NCBI RefSeq assembly: GCF_002243045.1
Contig: NZ_MBKP01000004.1
Span: 1-64,000 of the forward strand
From: Methanolobus psychrotolerans
GTDB lineage: Archaea; Halobacteriota; Methanosarcinia; Methanosarcinales; Methanosarcinaceae
Reading direction: 5' to 3'
Length of the DNA: 64,000 nucleotides
Below are positions 31,845-42,125 of this stretch, piece by piece. Numbering within the stretch: position 1 is the stretch's first letter; each line of letters starts with the position of its first letter. The position numbers and the translations under genes are program-made. The notes below the pieces were generated by a model, which saw only the letters and a program-made list of their open reading frames with translations, did not search any database and was not told the origin of the DNA.

Positions 31845-32672
31845 ATGACCTTTGATGCTGCCGGAAGAACACGCAGAATATATGGAGTTGATTTCAGTGG
31901 TGCAAAGGATGCAGGCCGCAAAATATGGATAAGTGAATGTGTTGCAGAGGGAGATGCACTCTTCCTTCTCAACTGTTATCCTGCATATGACCTTGTTCCT
32001 GGTAAGTTCAAAGATCGTGAGCTTTGTCTTTCTGCTTTGTGTGACCTGATTGTTTCAAGCAGAAATTCTGTTTTCGGGATGGATTTTCCTTTCAGTCTTC
32101 CGGAACAATTGATGTCCGGAAAGGACTGGTATTCTTTTGTATCTGATTTTCCTTGTGAGTATCACTCTGCAGACGAATTTCGAAAGGCTATGCAGGCAGC
32201 AGGGGGGAATACTGAGTTAAAGCGTCTGACAGATGTTGAGGTCAAAGCACCTTTTAGCGTGTATAATCTCTGGGTATTCAAACAGACATATCATGGGATT
32301 TGTGATGTTGTGCGTCCTCTTGTAATGGCTGGTAAAGTCTGTGTACTGCCAATGCAGAAACCACTGAATGATAAACCGTGGCTTATGGAGATATGTCCGG
32401 CATCAACACTAAAAAGTGAGGGCCTGTACATTACTTATAAAGGCAGGTCTGAAAAAGAGAAAAAGACAAGAGAACATATCCTGGATGAAATGCTCTGCAA
32501 AGGAATAACTATCCCGGAAATCCTCAGGGAAGAAATCATACATAATAAGGATGGGGATGCCCTGGACAGTTTCATTGCGGCATATGCCACATTCCGGTCT
32601 GTCAGGAAACTGGGCGATATAGTTGGCAATCTGCCCGATATCTATCTCCGGGAGGGTTATACTTTCTTCTAG
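31845..32672 (+). CDS. DUF429 family protein
   Basis: RIYGVDFSGAKDAGRKIWISE, DALDSFIAAYATFR; start at 31845 is approximate. Confidence 0.7.
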   Translation: MTFDAAGRTRRIYGVDFSGAKDAGRKIWISECVAEGDALFLLNCYPAYDLVPGKFKDRELCLSALCDLIVSSRNSVFGMDFPFSLPEQLMSGKDWYSFVSDFPCEYHSADEFRKAMQAAGGNTELKRLTDVEVKAPFSVYNLWVFKQTYHGICDVVRPLVMAGKVCVLPMQKPLNDKPWLMEICPASTLKSEGLYITYKGRSEKEKKTREHILDEMLCKGITIPEILREEIIHNKDGDALDSFIAAYATFRSVRKLGDIVGNLPDIYLREGYTFF

Positions 32673-33214
32673 TCCTTACTGACGCCAAGTAATTCATAGA
32701 TGTCTTCAGGTTTTTTGAGTACAGTTATGTTCTCCATCTGCATGAGTTTCTCGGTATTGGATACATCTACTTCACGCATTTTTAATTCCATCACACGTCC
32801 TTCCGGGGATACTGTCTTCAATGTGCCTCTTTTCTGGTCAACAGGAAGGATGTAAATGGGTGTTTTTCCCTTTGCGGTTTGTGCAACAACGTTTGTGACA
32901 AGGGTATCTGCAATGCCGTATACAATCTTAGCCACGGTGTTTGAGGTTGTAGGGGCAATGATAAGGGCATCGTAATATCCTACTTGCAAGGGGCCAGCGA
33001 TGAAAGGAGAATTAGGTCCTGCATCAGTCTTGAAATTAGGAAAGTCCTTTTGTATATCATTCCACATACGGTACCATTTCATGACGGTTTCGCCTTCCTT
33101 GGACAAGAATACCATTATCTCGATGTTGCTCTTCTTCTTGATATCGACCATTACGTCGTATGTTTCTTTTATCAGGTCTCCTGACCCGGTAATTCCCCAT
33201 GCTATTCTTTTCAT
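32669..33214 (-). CDS. Archaeoflavoprotein AfpA / DmrX-like flavoprotein
   Basis: IAWGITGSGDLIKETYDVM, ALIIAPTTSNTVAKIVYGIADTLVTNV. Confidence 0.82.
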   Translation of the reverse strand: MKRIAWGITGSGDLIKETYDVMVDIKKKSNIEIMVFLSKEGETVMKWYRMWNDIQKDFPNFKTDAGPNSPFIAGPLQVGYYDALIIAPTTSNTVAKIVYGIADTLVTNVVAQTAKGKTPIYILPVDQKRGTLKTVSPEGRVMELKMREVDVSNTEKLMQMENITVLKKPEDIYELLGVSKD

Positions 33215-33243
33215 AATCCTTCCTCACCTCATGTATAGCTTAA

Positions 33244-33942
33244 TTAATATCCTATCAACGATTCCTTGTTGATCTTGCTATCGGATATTTGTATATTGTG
33301 TAGCATCTCCATCATTGAATCCACCATCGGGGGTGGCCCGCAGACGTAGAATACCCTCTCTGCATAATCCGGCACTTCTCTCAGGAGCAGGTTCTCACAT
33401 ATACGCTCCCGGCATCCTGTCCATTCCTCTGAGGCTCTTGTGAGGGTATTGAACACTTTCAGTCCGGGATTCTTCACTTTCATTTCTTCGAGTTCTTCTA
33501 CAAATATCATGTCCTGCTCAGTCTTGTCACTGCATATCAGCATAATATCCGTACTGAGCTTCATATCAGTGCAACATTTACATATGCTGATCATCGGGGT
33601 GATGCCGATTCCACCGCTCAGGAGTGCTATCTTCTCATATTCTCCTTCAAAGGTCATCTTTCCAAAAGGTCCTTTTATATCTGCGACATCTCCTGTTTCC
33701 ATGTAATCCAGCATATTGGAGAATTCATGACCTGTAAGCTTCTTTGTAAATTCAATATGGTCTTTTTCAGTGGGACTGCTTGACAGGCTGAACGCCTTGC
33801 TCATCTTTTTCCCGTTGGCATTGAGTGCGACTGTGATGTATTGCCCTGCTTTGTAAACAAATCCATCAGGCCTTCTGAACCGGAAGCTCTTCACATTGTA
33901 TGCTCTTTTTATTATTTCGGTTACAGGTTCTTCAAACTCCAG
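33244..33942 (-). CDS. FNR-like FAD/NAD(P)-binding oxidoreductase, probable CTG start
   Basis: FKPGQYI-like KAGQYITVALN, AFSLSSSP, GDVADIKGPFGKM, LLSGGIGITPMISI, YVCGPPPMVDSM; AGGAGGTG 5' of CTG at 33942. Confidence 0.85.
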   Translation of the reverse strand: MEFEEPVTEIIKRAYNVKSFRFRRPDGFVYKAGQYITVALNANGKKMSKAFSLSSSPTEKDHIEFTKKLTGHEFSNMLDYMETGDVADIKGPFGKMTFEGEYEKIALLSGGIGITPMISICKCCTDMKLSTDIMLICSDKTEQDMIFVEELEEMKVKNPGLKVFNTLTRASEEWTGCRERICENLLLREVPDYAERVFYVCGPPPMVDSMMEMLHNIQISDSKINKESLIGY

Positions 33943-33953
33943 GCTTGCACCTC

Positions 33954-34574
33954 CTACCGGATATTTTTCATTGTGATGGCAGTCTTCATTAGTTTGTTGA
34001 TGGTTCTGTGAAGGCTTCGGATCCCTTCTGAATCTTCAGCAACTCCTTCAGCACCCTTGTCCTTTGACCAGAAAGTTCCTCCCAGGTTCGATCCAAAGGA
34101 GCCGCCTCCAACGGGTATCATCTCACTGATAACATAAAAGTTGATAATTGCCTGTATTGCCGGTTCCTGCCCTCCGATCCTGTCTCCGCCAACTGCAGTT
34201 GCGGCACCTACTTTGTTCATGAAGGCCTTCGGGTCACGGGCAACAACCGCACGGCACCGGTCAATTATGGTTTTTGTCTGGGCACTTAAAGTGCCTTGAT
34301 ATACGGGAGTGCCAATTATCCAGGCATCAGCCCAGAGCATTTTGTCATAGAGCTCCACAAGGTCATCCTTGTGAATGCATCCTTCTTTTTTACGGACACA
34401 GTAATCGCAATGAATGCAGAATTTCATGTTCTTGCCACTAGCAGAAAAATATTCAATTTCTGCACCATATTTTTCATGTGCGTATCTAAGAGCTTCATTG
34501 ACAATATAATCTGTAGATTTCTTCCGGGGGCTGCCTGAGATTCCCAGTAGCCGAATGCTGGTGTCATCGGACAT
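33954..34574 (-). CDS. Iron-sulfur flavoprotein (Isf-type)
   Basis: GISGSPRKKSTDYIV flavodoxin fold; compact Cys motif CIHCDYCVRKKEGC. Confidence 0.87.
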   Translation of the reverse strand: MSDDTSIRLLGISGSPRKKSTDYIVNEALRYAHEKYGAEIEYFSASGKNMKFCIHCDYCVRKKEGCIHKDDLVELYDKMLWADAWIIGTPVYQGTLSAQTKTIIDRCRAVVARDPKAFMNKVGAATAVGGDRIGGQEPAIQAIINFYVISEMIPVGGGSFGSNLGGTFWSKDKGAEGVAEDSEGIRSLHRTINKLMKTAITMKNIR

Positions 34575-34594
34575 TTATGGCACTCCGTTTTGTC

Positions 34595-34786
34595 TTAGTC
34601 CAATGTTATTGCTTCTGTGGGACAGGCATCAACACAGTTGCCGCATTCCACACAGTCATCAGGGCGTGCGATGACGGATTTGAGTTCTCCGTTCTCGTCT
34701 GCTTCAATGTCTATAACATCAGTTGGGCATGATTCAGAACATGCACCTATTCCTTCACATTTGTTCTTATCTACCTTTGGTGGCAT
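34595..34786 (-). CDS. 2[4Fe-4S] ferredoxin
   Basis: CEGIGACSESCP and CVECGNCVDACP. Confidence 0.93.
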   Translation of the reverse strand: MPPKVDKNKCEGIGACSESCPTDVIDIEADENGELKSVIARPDDCVECGNCVDACPTEAITLD

Positions 34787-34801
34787 TTTTCATTTCCTCC
34801 T

Positions 34802-36208
34802 TTATTTTCTGTTAATGTACATCCTCAGGATAAGGGCGATTGTAGCAGTAAAGGTGCTAAATCCTGGCGTTGGCTCTGTTCCCTCTTTAGGAGATGCATC
34901 AGGATGGTATATTGTATTGGAAGCTTCGTTCATCTGTATTACAGGTACTTCATAAGTTCCCTTCTCAAACAGTTTATCGATAAGTTCCTGGGATGCTGAC
35001 CTGTAATTCAGGCTGGTTTCCACCTTCAGCGGATAAACAACATCTTCGGAGAGGATGAATGTGTGCTTTTCCTCCACAGTTTTCTCTGGTCCTATCCTGT
35101 TATCCTCCAGTACCCTGTCAGCCAGCCAGAAGCTTTCGGTTGCGGTACCTTCACTGTCGCCGAGTACATTATTGTAAATTCTCTTTGCTGACTTGATACT
35201 TCCCTCGGTGTCAAGGGTTCCGGCACTGTAAATCTCATGACCTTCAGCGTCTGTGACTACCATTTCAAGCCATATTTGCCTTATCTCGGAAACCCCGGTT
35301 GGTATATTGTGCCCGGCTCCAGAATTTGTGATGGATACTTCAATAATTACCTCTTCTCCTGCGGATGCAACTTCCGGTGCTCTTACCTCTAGGGTAGCAG
35401 CGTTCTGAAGTCTTTCAGTAGCCATTTTAGCTACGTCTTCAGCACCAAATATCATGGGGATGAATGCATTTCCACCCGTTATTGCATGTAATGAGATGTG
35501 TTCTCTTTTAGGGGCACCTGACCCCGAGCGTCCGGGATTTGCTTTATACTCTGTGATGCCTTCTGTCATATGGCAATCCTGGCAGACCACATTGTCTTTG
35601 CCATACTGGCTGTCCTTCCAGGTTGAATACGTGTCATCTATAACAAGTCCGTTTACGGGATGTATCACTTCATGGCACATGCCGCAATATTCTGCCTGGG
35701 TGTATAGCTTGAGGTATTCAGAATCATGATATGCAGATTTTGAGTCTTCAAATGGTCCCCATTTAATATCTCCGGGGGTAATTATGAAGGGTGCATTGCC
35801 TATTCCGTCACTTCCTGATATTACATGGCAGAAATCACACTGTACTCCAAGCTTGGAAATGTCACTCATTCCTGATCCGTCTATGGGTGGTATCTCACCT
35901 GATACAACGCCTATAGGTGTGTGGCAACGAGCACAAAATTCGTCTACAAGTCCGTCAGTGTCTATGCTTGCAACTTTTACTTCTTCCAGGTAGAAAGGGT
36001 CCAGATATGCATTGAAATGCATTGTGCCTTCCCATTGTCCATAAATAATGGCATGGCATTGACGACATCTACTCTCATATGTAAAGTCATCAGCAGAATA
36101 TTCCCCAAACTTTGTAGCTTCTGCTGCAGCTGTAAAACTGCTGACCACAGATGCTAATATGATGGCTGCCAGTAAAAACAGCCCCCATTTTACACTAGTC
36201 CCCTTCAT
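34802..36208 (-). CDS. Exported pentaheme cytochrome c with PGF-CTERM-like tail
   Basis: Signal peptide; CRQCH, CARCH, CDFCH, CGMCH, CQDCH; C-term PTPGFSTFTATIALILRMYINRK. Confidence 0.9.
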   Translation of the reverse strand: MKGTSVKWGLFLLAAIILASVVSSFTAAAEATKFGEYSADDFTYESRCRQCHAIIYGQWEGTMHFNAYLDPFYLEEVKVASIDTDGLVDEFCARCHTPIGVVSGEIPPIDGSGMSDISKLGVQCDFCHVISGSDGIGNAPFIITPGDIKWGPFEDSKSAYHDSEYLKLYTQAEYCGMCHEVIHPVNGLVIDDTYSTWKDSQYGKDNVVCQDCHMTEGITEYKANPGRSGSGAPKREHISLHAITGGNAFIPMIFGAEDVAKMATERLQNAATLEVRAPEVASAGEEVIIEVSITNSGAGHNIPTGVSEIRQIWLEMVVTDAEGHEIYSAGTLDTEGSIKSAKRIYNNVLGDSEGTATESFWLADRVLEDNRIGPEKTVEEKHTFILSEDVVYPLKVETSLNYRSASQELIDKLFEKGTYEVPVIQMNEASNTIYHPDASPKEGTEPTPGFSTFTATIALILRMYINRK

Positions 36209-36285
36209 TTCCTATCCTCAGTAGCATATGGATGTCAAATTAAATAAGCTCAAAAGGGATCAGACAGGTCCCTTAACAGATTTTC

Positions 36286-36657
36286 TTACTTCAGCAGTTT
36301 CAATGCATCTCTGCATGCAGCAACTGCAGGAGCACCAGATGTTATGAATATAACATCCATTGTCTCCATTATTTCTTCTTTAGTTGCTCCGTTTTTCAGT
36401 GCACTCTTCATCTGTGATGCAACACAGCGTTCGCACTGCTTTGATGCAACGACCGCAAGAGCCATCAGTATCTTTGTTTTAGCAGGCAGTGCTCCGTCAC
36501 TGAGTATCTTGTTATTGCACATATTGTATTTGTGAAGGAATTCCGGTTCAAGCTCTCCAAGGATTTCCAGTATCTGAGGTGTGAATCCTAATTTTCCGGA
36601 CATGTCATCAATGATCTCTCTGTGTCCGCATCCTCTTCCTTTATTTTCTCCGCACAT
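36286..36657 (-). CDS. Carboxymuconolactone decarboxylase (AhpD-like) family protein
   Basis: [41 protein letters not shown]. Confidence 0.88.
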   Translation of the reverse strand: MCGENKGRGCGHREIIDDMSGKLGFTPQILEILGELEPEFLHKYNMCNNKILSDGALPAKTKILMALAVVASKQCERCVASQMKSALKNGATKEEIMETMDVIFITSGAPAVAACRDALKLLK

Positions 36658-36692
36658 AATTTTCCTCCTTATTGTTACGTATGACTGTATAA

Positions 36693-36911
36693 TTAGTCAA
36701 ATGCATCTTCAATCGTCTGGTTAAAACAGTAGTGACACATGATCCTTGGCAATCCTTTTGGAAGCCTTTTAACATGAGGCGGCTGTCCTACTGATACAGG
36801 AAGTTCGAGTTCCTTTACATGTTCGGTACAAAGACCTTTTCCGCAAGTAATACATACACAAGTTGCTTCAGTGTCTTTCGCTTCTTCCATGCAGTCATAA
36901 CATTTCATCAT
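36693..36911 (-). CDS. DUF2180 family Cys-rich small protein
   Basis: [31 protein letters not shown]...IMCHYCF. Confidence 0.75.
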   Translation of the reverse strand: MMKCYDCMEEAKDTEATCVCITCGKGLCTEHVKELELPVSVGQPPHVKRLPKGLPRIMCHYCFNQTIEDAFD

Positions 36912-36919
36912 GATATCAC

Positions 36920-37177
36920 CTAATAGTTCTCTACAAGTGCCTTATGGCAGGGCATGCAGAGCACTTTCTTCCAGTGCTGGACATCTTTGTAATCGCAGGC
37001 TATTCCCATGCCGCACTTTAGTTTTATGCTGTATTCACCTTCCCATACGGGTGTTTCTTCCCTGACCAGGTGTTCCTTACAGACACCTCTCCCACAAATT
37101 ATGCAGATAGCCAATGTATCACTATCTTTCCCATTTTTTGAACATTCATAGCATTTCATGATGGTCACTCTATTCAA
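36920..37177 (-). CDS. DUF2180 family Cys-rich small protein (paralog)
   Basis: MKCYECSKNGKDSDTLAICIICGRGVCKEHLV...VLCMPCH. Confidence 0.75.
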   Translation of the reverse strand: MNRVTIMKCYECSKNGKDSDTLAICIICGRGVCKEHLVREETPVWEGEYSIKLKCGMGIACDYKDVQHWKKVLCMPCHKALVENY

Positions 37178-37538
37178 AATTCAATTTAGTCTCAAACAGT
37201 TCTCTTATTTGTTTCATATCTTTGCAGATATGTGAATGCTTATCCTGAGTAATAACTCAGTAACTCCCAACACCCTCACCTCCTGCAAATATGAACAATA
37301 TGTGAACATTATTTCTTCTGACATTTACTGGATATATCTGTAACGGTAAATGCATGTTCATTTTATACATAGTGTTAGTTTCTAGCAGTTCTTCATGATA
37401 TTACTGGCAGGCCTGATCATTTGCACTTTTGGGAGTATTTTAGTCTTGCTCTTTGCGAATTATATTTCTATGTTCTGCCAGTATCAAACCAACAAAGTTT
37501 TAAATATGTATAGATACCTGATTAGCAACACACTTTAG

Positions 37539-38534
<996 letters not shown>

Positions 38535-38557
38535 GAAAAGAACGTCGGAGGCAGTTA

Positions 38558-39586
38558 ATGGCCCATCCAAAGATATTAGAGGTCATTGAGCACGACGTCT
38601 GTACTGCTTGTGGGGCATGTGTTTCAGCATGCCCTGCTGGCGCAATTGTTATGAACAAGCGTGCAGAAGTCCGTGACCCTGATAATTTAGAACTGTACGT
38701 CAAAGGAGCAGCACCTAATGTATGTGAAGGATGCCTCACATGCGGCAGACTCTGTCCTGTAATTGACGGGTATATGGAAGACGAATTTGCAAATGTAAAA
38801 GAGTTTTTTGGAGCAAAGAGCACTATTAAAGGTCAGGACGGTGGAGTAACCTCAATACTGGCAAAGGCTTTGCTTGAGACTGGTACGGTAGATTGCATTG
38901 TCGGTATCACCAAGGATGATAAATGGGGTACTGAGCTTATAGTCATGACCAAACCGGAAGATGTTGACAGAACAACAGGTACCAAGTATACTTATGATTC
39001 AGTTCTATCAGCTCTCAGGGAACCATTTGAAAAATATGATAAAATAGGTGTTATTGGAGTTCCTTGTCAGGCACATGGTGCACGTCTCCTTGTTGAGAAT
39101 AACAACGACAAGATCGTTGTGATCCTTGGTCTGTTATGTATGGAAAGTTTCCATCATGATGTTATGACCGAGAAGATTGTTCCTGAGGTCATGGGACTTA
39201 ACCTTGATGATGTCGTCAAGATGGATTTCGGTAAGGGTAAATTCTGGAACTACACAAAGGACGGTGAAGCCCACAGTGTGAAGATTCCTGAAGTCGCTCA
39301 CTACGCAAGGAATCCATGTCACCACTGCTGTGATTATACATCAGTATCCGCAGATATCTCACTTGGTTCAGTCGGTACTCCTGACGGATGGAATTGTGTG
39401 CTTATACGCACAGATGTAGGCAAGAAGATATTCGAACTTGTCAAGGACAGGGTTGAGATCATGGAAGATCCAAAGCCAGGAATGGACCTCATCCAGAAAC
39501 TTGCCAAAATGAAACACGATAACAACTCAGGACACTATCTTGAAGTGTGTGAGAAGTTCACATTCGATGAATGTGGCATTCACTGA
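38558..39586 (+). CDS. fpoF: F420H2 dehydrogenase subunit FpoF / FrhB-type
   Basis: CTACGACVSACP, CEGCLTCGRLCP, FrhB domains, adjacent to mer. Confidence 0.92.
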   Translation: MAHPKILEVIEHDVCTACGACVSACPAGAIVMNKRAEVRDPDNLELYVKGAAPNVCEGCLTCGRLCPVIDGYMEDEFANVKEFFGAKSTIKGQDGGVTSILAKALLETGTVDCIVGITKDDKWGTELIVMTKPEDVDRTTGTKYTYDSVLSALREPFEKYDKIGVIGVPCQAHGARLLVENNNDKIVVILGLLCMESFHHDVMTEKIVPEVMGLNLDDVVKMDFGKGKFWNYTKDGEAHSVKIPEVAHYARNPCHHCCDYTSVSADISLGSVGTPDGWNCVLIRTDVGKKIFELVKDRVEIMEDPKPGMDLIQKLAKMKHDNNSGHYLEVCEKFTFDECGIH

Positions 39587-39598
39587 TGGTTATCATAT

Positions 39599-40117
39599 AT
39601 GTACATGAGAAGGGCGTTCTATATAGGACGCTTTCAACCATTCCATCTCGGGCATTATTCTATAATTAATGATATTGCCCGGGATGTGGATGAGGTAGTA
39701 ATTGGTATAGGAAGTGCGCAGAAAAGCCATGAGCCTATGAATCCGTTTACTGCAGGTGAGCGCGTAATGATGATCAAGCACGCTCTTGAGACAGCTGATG
39801 TGAAACATTATGCAATACCTATAGAAGACCTTCAACGGAATGCCGTGTGGGTCTCTCATATCATTTCTATGACGCCGCCTTTTGATGTAGTTTATTCTAA
39901 CAATCCGCTTGTTGTGCGTCTTTTCAAGGAAGCAGGTATCACTGTCAGGCAACCTCCCATGTACAAGAGGGAAGGTTATTCCGGCAGCGAAACAAGAAGG
40001 CGAATGTTGAATGATGAGGACTGGAGGTCTCTTGTTCCGCAGGCTGTTGCTGATGTCCTCGATGAGATAGATGGTGTGAACCGGCTTAAAAGCGTTTCAA
40101 AATCGGATATAGATTAG
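39599..40117 (+). CDS. nadM: Nicotinamide-nucleotide adenylyltransferase
   Basis: RAFYIGRFQPFHLGHYSII, NPFTAGERVMMI, YSGSETRRRM. Confidence 0.95.
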   Translation: MYMRRAFYIGRFQPFHLGHYSIINDIARDVDEVVIGIGSAQKSHEPMNPFTAGERVMMIKHALETADVKHYAIPIEDLQRNAVWVSHIISMTPPFDVVYSNNPLVVRLFKEAGITVRQPPMYKREGYSGSETRRRMLNDEDWRSLVPQAVADVLDEIDGVNRLKSVSKSDID

Positions 40118-40154
40118 GTGTTTTATATTTTCAGATCCATTTTTAGTTTTCTTT

Positions 40155-41591
40155 TTAACCCTTTCTCCACTTCGTGCCGTCATTTCCATCTTCAATGATG
40201 ATGCCTTTCTCCTTCAGTTCATCCCTGATTGCATCGGCCTTTACCCAGTCTTTACCCTCACGTGCCCTGTCCCGAAGTCCTATCATCTCCATTATTTTAT
40301 ATTCAGGTAGTCCCTCCGGTATATTTTTGTAAGCTTCATGTTCCTCCTCGCCAAATATGCCGAGTATCCCATCTATCTCTGAAATGAATTCCAGTACATC
40401 TTCAAGTGCAGCACGACTGTGCGCTTCGTTGGAAACTATATAATTTACCTTGCGGCTGAATACAAAAAGATTCCCTATCGCTTCTCTTGTATTGAAATCA
40501 TCATCCATGGAATTAATGAGTGTTTCTCTGGTCTCATTAATCAATTCCGTAAGTCTGCAATCATTTCCATCTTTATGGGCTTCATTCAGGGCATGTTTTA
40601 CGTTCGAGATTGTATTCAACAATCTCTTCCTTGCCCTGGCGGCCTCTTCCAGACTTTCCCCGCTGAAATCAATGTTGTTCCTGTAGTGTGTATAGACTAT
40701 AAAGAATCTGATAGTTCCGGGAGAAAATTTATCAAGCACTTCTTTGATGGTAAAGAAATTACCAAGGGACTTTGACATCTTTTCCTTATTGATAGTTAGA
40801 AAACCATTGTGAAGCCAGTACTTGCTGAATGGATGTTTTCCGGTGCAGCTTTCAGACTGGAGTATTTCAGCTTCATGGTGCGGAAAAATGAGGTCCATAC
40901 CGCCGCCATGTATATCCAACTGCTGCGAACCATACTTCATAGACATAACGGAGCATTCTATATGCCATCCCGGGCGACCTCTGCCCCAGGGGCTCTCCCA
41001 TCCAGTTTCTCCCTGGGGTGCAGATTTCCACAGGACAAAGTCAAGCTGGTATTTTTTATCGTTTTCAACCTCAATCCTGCCGCCGGAACCTTCCAGAAGT
41101 CCTTTCACAGTCTGGTGGCTCAGGGTCCCTATTTTCTCCTCTGATCTCATTAGGTCATAATACACATTGCCTTTGTGGGTTGAGTACGCAGTACCTTTGT
41201 TTATCAACGTTTCCACCGCTTCAATAATCTCAGGTATGTGCTCCGTTACTTTGGGCTGGGCGTCTGGAGCCAATACCCTGAGAGCTTTCATATCTTCAAT
41301 GAAAGATTCAGTAAACTTCCGGGACAGGGCAAAAAGGTCTTCACCTTTTTCTTTTGCGCGGTCTATCACCTTGTCATCGATATCCGTTATGTTGGATATA
41401 TAGTTTACATCATATCCTCTGTAAATGAGATACCGTCTTATGACATCAAAAGAAACGTAGCTTCTGGCATGTCCCAGATGACAGTGGTCATATACTGTTG
41501 GGCCACAAATATACATGTTTACTTTTTTTCCACAAAAGGGAATAAAGTTCTCCATCTCCCTTGTCAAAGTATTGTAGACCCTTAATACCAC
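40155..41591 (-). CDS. cysS: Cysteinyl-tRNA synthetase
   Basis: YICGPTVYDHCHLGHARSYVSFD, WHIECSVMS, KMSKSLGNF. Confidence 0.97.
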   Translation of the reverse strand: MVLRVYNTLTREMENFIPFCGKKVNMYICGPTVYDHCHLGHARSYVSFDVIRRYLIYRGYDVNYISNITDIDDKVIDRAKEKGEDLFALSRKFTESFIEDMKALRVLAPDAQPKVTEHIPEIIEAVETLINKGTAYSTHKGNVYYDLMRSEEKIGTLSHQTVKGLLEGSGGRIEVENDKKYQLDFVLWKSAPQGETGWESPWGRGRPGWHIECSVMSMKYGSQQLDIHGGGMDLIFPHHEAEILQSESCTGKHPFSKYWLHNGFLTINKEKMSKSLGNFFTIKEVLDKFSPGTIRFFIVYTHYRNNIDFSGESLEEAARARKRLLNTISNVKHALNEAHKDGNDCRLTELINETRETLINSMDDDFNTREAIGNLFVFSRKVNYIVSNEAHSRAALEDVLEFISEIDGILGIFGEEEHEAYKNIPEGLPEYKIMEMIGLRDRAREGKDWVKADAIRDELKEKGIIIEDGNDGTKWRKG

Positions 41592-41621
41592 ATTAAAACT
41601 CCCACGAACTATATATGCGAA

Positions 41622-41694
41622 TGCCGAGGGGAAGATTCGAACTCCCGGAAAACCGCTCTGCAGGCGGTCACATTAGCCACTCTGTCACCTCGGC
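41622..41694 (-). tRNA. tRNA-Cys (GCA)
   Basis: Cloverleaf GCCGAGG...ACCGC-CTGCAGA-GCGGT...GGGAG-TTCGAAT-CTTCC-CCTCGGC-A; anticodon GCA. Confidence 0.95.
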
Positions 41695-42125
41695 AAAGAA
41701 ATATCAGATTTATATTATAACTGAATACTTACTGGCAGCTTTATTTAGTTTTTGATTAATATTCATACAGTACTACTCTTTATTGCATACTTCTTAAATG
41801 AAGGACTATTGTAAAAAAGGGATGCATATCCTGAAGTTGCATTGTTTACAAGGTTTTTGAAAGTATACATAAGGATATTTTCAGTTTAAAAATAAAAACC
41901 CAGCTCATAATTTTTATTTCAACCTCCTATCATTTATATATAATAAACATTCATAATTGATATTCATGAAATATGTATTAACTACACACAAAGCCAGGTT
42001 CTATTCGATCAGTTCTCTTCAGATCTCAGGTATGTTCGATCGTCCTTGGAACTTTTCAGTTTCATAGTTACGAATAATGCAGAATTCAGGGATAGGTAGC
42101 ATGCAAGTAAAATTCACAGGTATTT

